Shown: in pieces, positions 46,540 to 54,965 of the stretch
Numbering within the stretch: position 1 is the stretch's first letter
Layout: each line of letters begins with the position of its first letter
Assembly: GCF_001611975.1 (NCBI RefSeq)
Contig: NZ_CP014525.1
Location: 612,001-676,000 of the forward strand
DNA from: Haematospirillum jordaniae
GTDB taxonomy: Bacteria; Pseudomonadota; Alphaproteobacteria; Rhodospirillales; Rhodospirillaceae
DNA length: 64,000 nucleotides
Reading direction: 5' to 3'
The notes under the pieces: model-generated
What the model saw: the letters and a program-made list of their open reading frames with translations, nothing else
Databases searched by the model: none
What the model was told of the DNA's origin: nothing
Position numbers and translations under genes: made by a program

Positions 46540-47259
46540 TCATGCGCGATATATCCCCAGCCGCAGGGTTCTTATTCTGGCCTCGACAAAGGCAGACTTG
46601 ATCCGGACCAGAAGCACCGTGACATAATATGCCTTGAACGCAAGCGCCATCAGCAAAAGCGGAAGCAGCATCGAAGGATCAATGGCCGGCATGCCAAAAC
46701 GGGTCACACTGGCGGGCTGGTGAAGGGTATTCCACCAGTCAACACTGAACTTGATAACCGGCACATTGACAAAACCCACAAGGGCCAAGACCGCCGCAGC
46801 CCGCGAAGCTCGCTCCGGGTTGTCAAAAGCCCCCTGCAAGGCCATATAGCCTGCATACAGGAACAAAAGCACCAGCATGCTGGTCAAGCGGGCATCCCAG
46901 ACCCACCATGTTCCCCACATGGGCTTTCCCCACAAGGCCCCGGTTACAAGACACAGGAACGTAAAGCAAGCCCCAACCGGTGCCGATGCCTGTGCAGTCA
47001 GGTCGGCCAGCGGATGCTTCCAGATCAGCGCCACAGCACTGGAAACAGCCATGACAGTATAGGCAAACAGCCCCATCCAAGCCGCAGGCACATGCACGTA
47101 CATAATACGCACACTCTGCCCCTGCTGATAGTCTGCCGGAGACAGGAACAAGGCTGCGGCAAGCCCGGCAGCAAAGGACAGGATGCAGACAGCCGCCGCC
47201 CACGGTACAATGCGATCGGCAAGGCGCAGAAAACGACTGGGGTTGGCAAACCGATGCAT
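46540..47259 (-). CDS. ccmC: Heme exporter subunit CcmC
   Basis: Six-helix protein that loads heme onto CcmE. The WWD motif is MWGTWWVWDARLTSMLVL, flanked by the conserved histidines in YVHVPAAWM and TLHQPASV. Start 47259 (GGGAGACCCG before ATG) gives about 239 residues, the normal size. The longer open frame to 47550 runs into the hldE promoter and is rejected. ccmA and ccmB, usually upstream, are not in the window. Confidence 0.94.
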   Translation of the reverse strand: MHRFANPSRFLRLADRIVPWAAAVCILSFAAGLAAALFLSPADYQQGQSVRIMYVHVPAAWMGLFAYTVMAVSSAVALIWKHPLADLTAQASAPVGACFTFLCLVTGALWGKPMWGTWWVWDARLTSMLVLLFLYAGYMALQGAFDNPERASRAAAVLALVGFVNVPVIKFSVDWWNTLHQPASVTRFGMPAIDPSMLLPLLLMALAFKAYYVTVLLVRIKSAFVEARIRTLRLGIYRA

Positions 47260-47460
47260 CGGGTCTCCCACAAGATTTTCCGGGGTTGTCCAGTATGGTG
47301 ACCCCGCATAGAACCCGGCATCTCCTGTGATCCGGGCAGTTCCATACATAACCGCCCGGCGACCATGTTTCCAGTACAACGGATGATCTTTTCCTCCGCA
47401 TGTACTGTTACCACATGGGATACTTGGCGAAACCGGCACCATGATATACTGTGCGGCACC

Positions 47461-48933
47461 ATGAGTACCCAAAACGCCCGTCTTGCCGCCCGGGTGGCGG
47501 ATTTGGCCAATGCAACAGTGCTGTGCATCGGCGACATCATGCTGGATCACTTTATTGCCGGGGCCGTTGACCGCATCTCGCCCGAGGCACCGATTCCTGT
47601 TCTGCGCGTGACCGGTGAAACGGTTATGCTAGGCGGGGCGGGCAATGTAGTTCGCAATCTGTCTGGCCTAGGAGCCAAGACCTGCTTTATTTCAGCCCTA
47701 GGCGATGACGCGCCGGGACGGGACATCACTTCTCAGCTTACAGCCCTGCGCGGAGTTGATTCATCCCTCCATGTCGAAGACGGTCGCACAACCGGGGTCA
47801 AGATTCGCTATAGCGCCGTGGGGCAGCAGCTCCTGCGCGTGGATAGGGAAACCGTTCACCCCGTCGGGGAGGCCTGCGCCCGCACCCTTGTTGACAGATG
47901 CCTGGCGGCCTTGCCGAACTGCGGGGCCGTTGTCCTGTCTGATTACGGCAAGGGCGTTCTTACCGAAGCTGTCATCAGACCCATTCTGGAAAAAGCCGCA
48001 GCCCTTGGCATTCCTGTTGTTGTTGACCCGAAAGGCCGCGATTACACGATCTATCACGGGGCGGCGGTGGTAACGCCGAATCGTCGCGAACTAGCCGATG
48101 CCACCGGCATGCCGACGACGACCGACAACGATATTGTCGCGGCCGCCCGCTTCCTCGCCGGACACTGTTCCATTCCCCACATTCTTGCTACCCGCAGCGA
48201 GGATGGCATGACCTTGGTTGATGCCAATGGCTCCGTCCTGCACCTGCCGGCGCAGACGCGAGAAGTCTATGATGTCTCCGGGGCCGGGGACACGGTGGTC
48301 GCAACAGTTGCTGCAGCCTTGGCCTGCGGCTTGTCACTTCCTGAGGCTGCGGCCCTAGCCAATGTTGCCGCCGGCATTGTTGTCGGGAAGTCCGGTACAG
48401 CCGCAGTAACGGCGGCCGAGCTTGTTGATGCCCTGCATCACCGTGATATTGGGCATGCCGAGGCCCGTATTCTTGACCTTCCCCGCACTGCCGACTTGGT
48501 CCGGGGCTGGAAGCAGGCCGGGTTGAGAGTTGGCTTCACCAATGGCTGCTTTGACCTTCTGCATCCGGGGCACCTGTCCCTTCTGCGTCAGGCCCGAACC
48601 CGCTGTGACCGATTGGTCGTCGGAATGAACAGCGATGACTCTGTCAAACGCCTGAAGGGGGACGACAGGCCCATACAGGCCGAGTCTGCCCGCGCTGCCG
48701 TTCTGGCTACCCTGGAGCTGGTTGACGCCGTCGTCATTTTTGACGAAGACACACCGCTGAAAATCATTGAAACCCTGTTGCCCGATGTTCTGGTCAAGGG
48801 CGCGGACTACACTATCGAAACGGTTGTCGGGTCAAAGGTTGTTCTGGGTGCGGGCGGCGAGGTTTTCCTAGCCACCTTGGAACCCGGACAATCCACGACA
48901 CGTACCGTCAACCGCCTTCGGGAGAAGGCATAG
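47461..48933 (+). CDS. hldE: Bifunctional heptose 7-phosphate kinase / heptose 1-phosphate adenylyltransferase
   Basis: Two steps of ADP-heptose synthesis for LPS inner core. The N-terminal ribokinase domain shows ISPEAPIPVLRV, GGAGNVVRNLSGLG and the anion hole DVSGAGDTVVATVAAAL. The C-terminal nucleotidyltransferase shows FTNGCFDLLHPGHLSLL and VVIFDEDTPLKIIETL. Start 47461 gives 490 residues; an earlier in-frame start would add 32 residues of promoter-like sequence. Its last 26 bases overlap the convergent TlpA-like gene. Confidence 0.95.
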   Translation: MSTQNARLAARVADLANATVLCIGDIMLDHFIAGAVDRISPEAPIPVLRVTGETVMLGGAGNVVRNLSGLGAKTCFISALGDDAPGRDITSQLTALRGVDSSLHVEDGRTTGVKIRYSAVGQQLLRVDRETVHPVGEACARTLVDRCLAALPNCGAVVLSDYGKGVLTEAVIRPILEKAAALGIPVVVDPKGRDYTIYHGAAVVTPNRRELADATGMPTTTDNDIVAAARFLAGHCSIPHILATRSEDGMTLVDANGSVLHLPAQTREVYDVSGAGDTVVATVAAALACGLSLPEAAALANVAAGIVVGKSGTAAVTAAELVDALHHRDIGHAEARILDLPRTADLVRGWKQAGLRVGFTNGCFDLLHPGHLSLLRQARTRCDRLVVGMNSDDSVKRLKGDDRPIQAESARAAVLATLELVDAVVIFDEDTPLKIIETLLPDVLVKGADYTIETVVGSKVVLGAGGEVFLATLEPGQSTTRTVNRLREKA

Positions 48934-49588
48934 GGAGGTCATCCCCGGCAGCCGCCGTATCCTCCCCGACAGCAAAAACTCCAACCAAACGCTGCAGCGT
49001 TTCCGCCATAGCTGCGGAAGACCAGTCCGCCTCTCCCGCCAACCGGGCCACCATCAGCCCCTGATGGTTGAAGAGGAAGCTGACGGGAAGACCAGGTACC
49101 TGCAAAGCTTTCGCAGCATAGTTCTTTGGGTCCAGCCATAACCCAAGATCTGACCATCCATTCTTCTCCAAGAATGGCGCGGCAGCACGCTCACCGTTGA
49201 TATCCTGATTCAGGGCAATAACTCGTATGCCACCCTGGCTTCTGGTCCGCTCCAACTGCAAAAGAGAGGGCATTTCGCGCACACAGGGCGTGCACCACGT
49301 AGCCCAGAGGTTCAGCAGAACCGGCTGTCCCCGGAAATCATCCAACGTATGCACGCGACCATCTGATCCATAAAACGTGAAGTCCGGGGGGCGGCAGGAC
49401 GGCACCATTTCCATCAAGGTACCGGTCACCAAGCCGTCTTTGCGTGATGGAAAAGGTGAACAGCCCGGAACCGCACCCATATCCTGCACTTCGGCCAGGG
49501 CCTGTAATGGAAGCAAGGTCAACACGAACACAACACCATGCACAAGGCTACGATAAGGTTGGGCTCGCCAAAGCCACGATACATTCAT
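48908..49588 (-). CDS. TlpA-like periplasmic thiol-disulfide protein
   Basis: 226-residue secreted thioredoxin-fold protein. Signal peptide (LVHGVVFVLTLLPLQALA), then a short N-terminal region with two extra cysteines (GAVPGCSPFP, VPSCRPPDFTF), and the TlpA core VLLNLWATWCTPCVREMPSL with active-site CTPC, VIALNQDI and the cis-proline GLPVSFLFNHQG. Start 49588 is the methionine before the signal. A role in cytochrome or copper-protein maturation is plausible but inferred. The 177 bases between its start and lptM hold divergent promoters. Confidence 0.87.
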   Translation of the reverse strand: MNVSWLWRAQPYRSLVHGVVFVLTLLPLQALAEVQDMGAVPGCSPFPSRKDGLVTGTLMEMVPSCRPPDFTFYGSDGRVHTLDDFRGQPVLLNLWATWCTPCVREMPSLLQLERTRSQGGIRVIALNQDINGERAAAPFLEKNGWSDLGLWLDPKNYAAKALQVPGLPVSFLFNHQGLMVARLAGEADWSSAAMAETLQRLVGVFAVGEDTAAAGDDLPMPSPEGG

Positions 49589-49765
49589 CCTGCCTGTCCT
49601 CACCCTGCCAGCTTCTTCCGATTGCCGGAATACCGTACAGCCCCGGAAGAGAAACACGCAACAGTCCGAACGCTCTCTCTGGCATACCGATTGAAACAAT
49701 AGTATCCAGACGTGTCGACAGAGCCCGCGAACAGGGCCTGTATGTTACCGCCGGAGGACTGATCG

Positions 49766-49915
49766 ATGATACGCCGTTACGATACTCTTCTGCGCCTGTG
49801 CTGGATTCTTGCTGTCCTTGGCATAGCCGGGGCCAGTCTTTCAGCGTGCGGCAAACGGGGTGCCCCTCTGGATCCGGATGGATCAACCTACAAGCACACC
49901 TATCCGCGCGAATAA
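49766..49915 (+). CDS. lptM: LptM (YifL-like) LPS-assembly lipoprotein
   Basis: A 49-residue gene. Translation from the ATG at 49766 gives an N-terminal signal with the lipobox LSAC (GASLSACGKRGAPLDPDG), the diagnostic CGKRGPL-type start of LptM, which assists LptD folding in the outer membrane. GGAGG lies 9 bases upstream. It sits 32 bases before lysA, exactly its usual position next to that gene, which makes the call solid despite the size. Confidence 0.9.
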   Translation: MIRRYDTLLRLCWILAVLGIAGASLSACGKRGAPLDPDGSTYKHTYPRE

Positions 49916-49947
49916 TTCCCTGACAACACAGAAACCGGCACAGGACC

Positions 49948-51219
49948 ATGCACCATTTCCTTTACCGTAACGGCACACTGCACGCTGAAGATGTCCCCGT
50001 CAGCCGAATTATCGAAGCAGTCGGAACCCCATGCTACATCTACGCGACGGAAACACTGGTCCGACACTACAGGATCTTTGCGGAAGCCTTTCGTGGCTTG
50101 GATGCCCGCATCCACTTCGCGGTCAAAGCCAACGCGAGCTTGGCTGTTCTGCGGACACTGGCACAACAGGGCTGCGGCGCTGATGTTGTGTCCGGGGGTG
50201 AACTCCAGCTGTCCCTGCAGGCCGGGATACCGGCAGAACGGATTGTGTTCTCCGGGGTTGGTAAAACGGAAGAAGAGCTGGAGCTGGCGCTGAAGGCCGG
50301 TGTCTATCAGATCAACGTTGAATCCCTGCCAGAGCTTGGCGCTCTCGATACTGTCGCCCGTCACCTTGGTGTACGGGCTCCTGTCGCCGTACGGGTCAAT
50401 CCTGATATCGGGGCTGGCGGTCACGAGAAGATCACAACCGGAAACCGGGAGAATAAATTCGGCATTGAATGGAACATGGCAACACAGGTCTGCCATCATG
50501 CCGCATCGCTGCCCGGTATTGATTTCAAGGGGCTGGCGGTCCATATCGGCAGCCAGATCACAGACCTTGCCCCCTTCCGGGCCGCATTCTCACGGATTGT
50601 TGCGCTAACCCGGATATTGCGGGCAGAAGGGCTGGACATCAGCCGCCTGGATCTTGGAGGAGGACTTGGAATCCCCTACAAGGATGCTGACACGGCACCT
50701 CCGCTGCCAGCCGACTATGCCTCCATGGTGCGGGATACTGTCTCCGGAACCGGGTGCACCCTTCTTCTGGAGCCCGGACGGCTGATTGCCGGAAATGCGG
50801 GCATCCTAGTATCTAGGGTCGTGTATGTCAAAGACAGCCAGACACGTACATTTATCATCCTGGATGCTGGCATGAATGACCTGATACGGCCAGCCATGTA
50901 CGATGCAAGGCACGCCATCATACCGCTTGCCGAACCAGAAGCAGGATCAGCAGGACAAACCTGTGATGTGGTTGGTCCCGTGTGTGAAAGCTCGGATATT
51001 TTTGCCCGCGACGTCATGCTCCCCCCCCTGCAGACTGGCGACAGGATTGCGTTCCTGTCTGCGGGGGCCTATGGCGCGGTCATGGCAAGCCAGTACAACA
51101 CCCGCCCCCTGGTGCCGGAGGTTCTGGTCAAGGGAGATCGCTTTGCCATCACCCGGCGGCGACCAAGCTTTCAGGACATGACGGCCCTAGAGTCCATACC
51201 GGACTGGCTTTCCTCGTAG
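49948..51219 (+). CDS. lysA: Diaminopimelate decarboxylase
   Basis: PLP enzyme that makes lysine from meso-diaminopimelate. The PLP lysine lies in IHFAVKANASLAVL (about residue 61), the phosphate-site glycines in LDLGGGLGIPY, and the dimer-site segments are EPGRLIAGNAG and VVGPVCESSDIFARD. 423 residues. Follows lptM in the same orientation and is probably co-transcribed with it. Confidence 0.97.
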   Translation: MHHFLYRNGTLHAEDVPVSRIIEAVGTPCYIYATETLVRHYRIFAEAFRGLDARIHFAVKANASLAVLRTLAQQGCGADVVSGGELQLSLQAGIPAERIVFSGVGKTEEELELALKAGVYQINVESLPELGALDTVARHLGVRAPVAVRVNPDIGAGGHEKITTGNRENKFGIEWNMATQVCHHAASLPGIDFKGLAVHIGSQITDLAPFRAAFSRIVALTRILRAEGLDISRLDLGGGLGIPYKDADTAPPLPADYASMVRDTVSGTGCTLLLEPGRLIAGNAGILVSRVVYVKDSQTRTFIILDAGMNDLIRPAMYDARHAIIPLAEPEAGSAGQTCDVVGPVCESSDIFARDVMLPPLQTGDRIAFLSAGAYGAVMASQYNTRPLVPEVLVKGDRFAITRRRPSFQDMTALESIPDWLSS

Positions 51220-51247
51220 ACAGGGCTATCCGCAACGATGAGGGCCG

Positions 51248-51454
51248 TCAGGGACCTTTTCCATCAAGCGACCGGGCCTCGTCAACCAGCATGATGGGGA
51301 TACCATCCCGTATGGGATAGGCCAGTCCTGCCTTGTCAGATATGAGCTCCTGGGCCTCGGCATCATAGCGCAAGGGCCCCCTGGACAGGGGGCAGACCAG
51401 TATCTCCAGAAGCTTTGGGTCAACCGTATGATGGCTCTGGATCTTTTCCGTCAT
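51248..51454 (-). CDS. Trm112 family protein
   Basis: Small (68 residues) Trm112/YcaR-like protein: DPKLLEILVCPLSRGPL, ELISDKAGLAYPIRDGIPIML. Only one cysteine remains of the zinc pairs seen in archaeal members, as usual in proteobacteria. Eukaryotic and archaeal Trm112 activates methyltransferases; the bacterial role is unclear. GGAG is 8 bases before the ATG at 51454. Probably in one transcript with the cnoX-like gene upstream (32 bases). Confidence 0.88.
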   Translation of the reverse strand: MTEKIQSHHTVDPKLLEILVCPLSRGPLRYDAEAQELISDKAGLAYPIRDGIPIMLVDEARSLDGKGP

Positions 51455-51486
51455 GAAGGAAACTCCGTCCTGCAAGGAACTTGGTA

Positions 51487-52419
51487 TCAGGAAAACAAAA
51501 GGGATGACAACTGCCTACGGGCATGAACAGTCACCGGGTCAGCATGGCCAAATGCCTCGAACAACTTGAGGAGCTGGTGCCGGGCCTGCTCATCATTCCA
51601 GGTCCGGTCCATGCGGATGATATCCAGCAGGGCATTTGCCGCGTCCTGTCTCCGGTCCGCAGCAACATAGGCCATAGCCAGATCATAGCGGGCCTGGTGA
51701 TCACCAGGGCTTGCTGCAACGCGGGACTCCAGGTCATGCACCGCGCCCTCGCCGCGACCGGCCTCCTCGGCCAACTCCAAACGTGTCTGCGCAGCACGCA
51801 TATCCGAAGATGACCGCATTGAATCCGGAACCTGTTCAAGAAAGGCGCGCGCTTCCACAACATTCCCCAGTGCCAGGCAACCGGTCACAATACCAGCCGC
51901 AGCGGCAGCACAGGATGGATCCTGTGTCAAAATTTGCTGATAAAGGGCCAATGAAGACTCAATATCCCCGGCTTCAACCAACACTTTTGCCTCCTCCAGA
52001 GCCATCTCCAACGGGTTATCGGCTCCGGAAAGACGCTTGATAAAAGCCTTGATTTGGCTCTCGGGTAAAGCCCCGACAAAACCATCCACAGGACGGCCAT
52101 CACGAAAAGCATAAACCGCAGGAACAGACTGGATCCGGAACTGCGCAGCCAACGCACGGCTCTGGTCAATATTGACCTTGACCATACGCACCGCACCCTT
52201 TGCCTGATGAACAAGCTTCTCTAGCAACGGCCCTAGGGTCTTGCACGGCTCACACCACGGAGCCCAGAAGTCAACAAGGACCGGTGCATGGAACGAAGCA
52301 TCAATAACATCGGCGACAAAACGGGCAGCATCGGTATCCTTGACAAGGGAACCTGCTTCACCGGAGGTAGTCCGGGCTGCGGTATGGCGCTGGTCCTGTC
52401 CGTCAAAAATAATCGCCAT
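51487..52419 (-). CDS. Thioredoxin-TPR chaperone (CnoX/YbbN-like)
   Basis: 310-residue cytoplasmic protein joining a thioredoxin domain (VLVDFWAPWCEPCKTLGPL, active site CEPC; IQSVPAVYAFRDG with the cis-proline) to C-terminal TPR-like helices (EEAKVLVEAGDIESSLALYQQIL and later repeats). This is the CnoX (YbbN) layout, a holdase that protects proteins under oxidative stress; unlike the E. coli protein it keeps both active-site cysteines. Start 52419 removes an upstream extension without homology. Confidence 0.9.
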   Translation of the reverse strand: MAIIFDGQDQRHTAARTTSGEAGSLVKDTDAARFVADVIDASFHAPVLVDFWAPWCEPCKTLGPLLEKLVHQAKGAVRMVKVNIDQSRALAAQFRIQSVPAVYAFRDGRPVDGFVGALPESQIKAFIKRLSGADNPLEMALEEAKVLVEAGDIESSLALYQQILTQDPSCAAAAAGIVTGCLALGNVVEARAFLEQVPDSMRSSSDMRAAQTRLELAEEAGRGEGAVHDLESRVAASPGDHQARYDLAMAYVAADRRQDAANALLDIIRMDRTWNDEQARHQLLKLFEAFGHADPVTVHARRQLSSLLFS

Positions 52420-52616
52420 GGCTGATAAAATCCTGCTGTCAACGTGAAACCATCGTATAGATGGACCGAAGTAATCCGGCTGACAAGGGCACAACCATAC
52501 CTGTTGCCTGATTCCGGGAAGAAAAAATGATTATCAGCCCAAAAAGTTCTTGCACAAGCAACAGCGAACCCGCTATATAGCGCCTCCACCCGACAGGAAA
52601 ACATCCTGTCCGCCGA

Positions 52617-52691
52617 GCGGGCGTAGCTCAGGGGTAGAGCACAACCTTGCCAAGGTTGGGGTCGAGGGTTCGAATCCCTTCGCCCGCTCCA
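52617..52691 (+). tRNA. tRNA-Gly (GCC)
   Basis: 75-base cloverleaf with acceptor GCGGGCG/CGCCCGC, D-arm TAGCTCAGGGGTAGAGC, anticodon stem CAACC/GGTTG around TTGCCAA (anticodon GCC), T-loop GGTTCGAATCC and an encoded CCA. It marks the left edge of the A+T-rich glycan island, a common place for foreign DNA to enter; no attachment-site repeat was recognised nearby. Confidence 0.97.
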
Positions 52692-52841
52692 TTTTCAAGA
52701 AAATATAGTTTTAAATTAAAATAAAAGATGCACGAGAGACGCACTCGCGCATGTGGCGCAGAGCACCATAGAACACACCCCAGATAGACTTCAAGTTACC
52801 CTGACCACAAAGACTTGGCAGTTCCGACAGAGTCTGATGAA

Positions 52842-53703
52842 CTAGAATAGAACCTCAAAAGAATCCGGCAACACATTAAACTTTTTTGGAACCGCCGATC
52901 CAAGCTGGGCCAACAGGTACTTGTATCGACTCCTTGCGGCATCGCTAATGTGGAGAGTCACCTCCTTGACCAACCCATCATCAGCACAAACCTCTCGATA
53001 GTTGACAGGCTTAATGGCAGTCCTGTTGGCCATCAGCCAATCCAGATGACGATCAATAAGGTGGCCATTGGTGAAAATATTGAGACGGACAGCATCTAAG
53101 TCAGGATCATCAACAAAGCAACGCATAAACTTGAGCGCAGACGGAATGGCAAAAGGATCACCCCCCATGCAATCAACCGAGAGAGCATAAGGAAAGTACT
53201 CCCTACAGCGTTCATAGAGATTATTCAGAACCCACCGCCGGACCTCACGACGACGCGGAATCTGGATACACATGATACATGTCAATGTTGCACTGATAGC
53301 CAAAGAAGAAGAACTGACGGAGGGGAAGTGACTTCAGCTCTATTGCACGAGATTCAAATTCAGATTTTGCAAGATCAAAGTTCTGACGCTGCTTTTCAGA
53401 CAAGTCAGGCGGAGCTTCAAAGTTAAAGTATGGAACGTCATCCTTGTCAGTCTGGTTCGAGAAGTAACCACACCCCTCACATCCGTACGAATCTGTTGTC
53501 TCACCCATTTGAATACGCCGAATGTACTGGATATCAGGATGGTTCCATACATCAAGAACGGAAGAATCGGCATTCTCAAGGCGATCCCAGAAAGGCATAT
53601 TTCCATAGTAATAACAGCATGTCGAAACACTGTTATCAGGGGCCTGAACGTTCATCTCGTACCATGGAGCCGCGCAGCGCATTCCCACCCCCCCAGAGGT
53701 CAT
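52842..53703 (-). pseudogene. Radical SAM protein broken by a one-base insertion
   Basis: Two overlapping minus-strand frames make one protein. The first (from 53703) has a SPASM-like cysteine block (CAAPWYEMNV ... CCYYYGNMPFW ... YGCEGCGYF) and reaches GYQCNID at 53281. The second continues CIMCIQIPRRREV. Removing the single base at 53280 joins them into CNIDCIMC, the exact Cx3CxxC radical SAM motif. Downstream GGDPFAIPSALKFMRCFV and FTNGHLIDRHLDWLMAN are further family segments. After the frame change only about 140 residues remain, short for a full radical SAM barrel, so the 3' end may also be truncated. A sequencing error is possible, though the site is not a homopolymer. Confidence 0.75.
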
Positions 53704-53846
53704 TCATGCACTTCATTACAATACATAATACGCTTCACATGAAAATAAATATTTATAATAACAATCGATTAATTATTGCATCTAAAACAATTATTAATGA
53801 AAATAATTAAACCTATGACTGGCCGCAATACGTATTACATACATCG

Positions 53847-54893
53847 CTACAGAGGCAGTTCTGTATAAAGTCGCTCCTTCGTCAGTCGCGTGCATAACTC
53901 TAGATATTCCTTGTAATCAACACTCCGACCATCCACACGCGGGATCACTGTGTTAATCATCTCGTCTACGATGCCCCTTTCCCCCAAGGCAAGCTCGATT
54001 GTCTCACGGTGATTAATCAGAAGCTCTACAGCGCAATCAGCCAGCCCACACACATCAAAAATAGCACACAACTTTAGAAGCTTTTGCGCATCAAAAGAAT
54101 AGTCAGGCCATTTTTCTGCATAAAGTGGATCACCGAGGTCACGCACATACAGTGCTTCACCCCACAAGACCTGACCACGGCAAGTCTGCGCCGGTATGGG
54201 AAGAGCGAAACGTCGGGGCATGGCAGCACGAGAATAACGCCAGACATCCAAATCAAATAACGTAAACCCCCTATCACGTAGAAAAAGATCAATGTTAGAA
54301 AATAAATTGGCGTCTGGCCTGACGGCACCATGAAACTGGGCTTCAACTTGGATAGCCATCAGCCCCATGTTATCAATGAGATGAGTAGCCCCTTGCAAGA
54401 CCTCAAAATCGCTACCATCCGTATCAATTTTCAGATAATCAACATCACTTATTTCTTCATCGCAGCAGTATTTATCTAATGAAATAAGAACATCACTTAG
54501 AACAACATCCTCATTGTTATTATAAGAATCCTTGATCCAATCAATACCAAGAAGAGAAAGAGCCCATTGAGCACTTACCCTCGGAAAAGGTTGGTTTGAA
54601 CGAGAATCTGGAGATTCCCAATAACCACACGGGTACTTCTGGCGATACTCAGGACAACCAACAAAGGCAGCAAAATAACGATGATGCGCAGGGGCTATAG
54701 AATTAAGACGAGCAACCTCCGCAACCAACGGATCAAATCCCACAGCTTGCAACGCGTCACCAAAACAAGACCAAATTTTATCGATACCACCAGACGCACC
54801 AACGTCGAGCAACATAAAAGAACGGCGCAATAAGCCACGGTCCAGAAGGAACCTTGGCAGTCGAGCCTGATAATTAACATTACATAACGGCAT
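53847..54893 (-). CDS. FkbM family methyltransferase
   Basis: 348-residue SAM-dependent methyltransferase with motif I FMLLDVGASGGIDKIW (about residues 26-41), GFDPLVAEVARL, and the FkbM signature DYLKIDTDGSDFEVLQGA. The C-terminal 100 residues are helical and not recognised. Start 54893 is chosen for GGGAGATTTTC before the ATG; a TTG at 54953 is possible. FkbM enzymes usually O-methylate sugars or polyketides. It follows the 902-residue glycosyltransferase-like gene by 72 bases. Base composition is lower in G+C than in the left half of the window. Confidence 0.82.
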   Translation of the reverse strand: MPLCNVNYQARLPRFLLDRGLLRRSFMLLDVGASGGIDKIWSCFGDALQAVGFDPLVAEVARLNSIAPAHHRYFAAFVGCPEYRQKYPCGYWESPDSRSNQPFPRVSAQWALSLLGIDWIKDSYNNNEDVVLSDVLISLDKYCCDEEISDVDYLKIDTDGSDFEVLQGATHLIDNMGLMAIQVEAQFHGAVRPDANLFSNIDLFLRDRGFTLFDLDVWRYSRAAMPRRFALPIPAQTCRGQVLWGEALYVRDLGDPLYAEKWPDYSFDAQKLLKLCAIFDVCGLADCAVELLINHRETIELALGERGIVDEMINTVIPRVDGRSVDYKEYLELCTRLTKERLYTELPL

Positions 54894-54965
54894 GAAAATC
54901 TCCCTGTCAGGCTTGGAAATATCGCAATTGAGGAACTCAGGTATATAAATCAAAGCTTGTAGATA

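Noticed and set aside
52617..53000. Integration site at tRNA-Gly
   Set aside because: The position at the edge of the A+T-rich island is suggestive, but I found no direct repeat of the tRNA 3' end within the window and no integrase gene.
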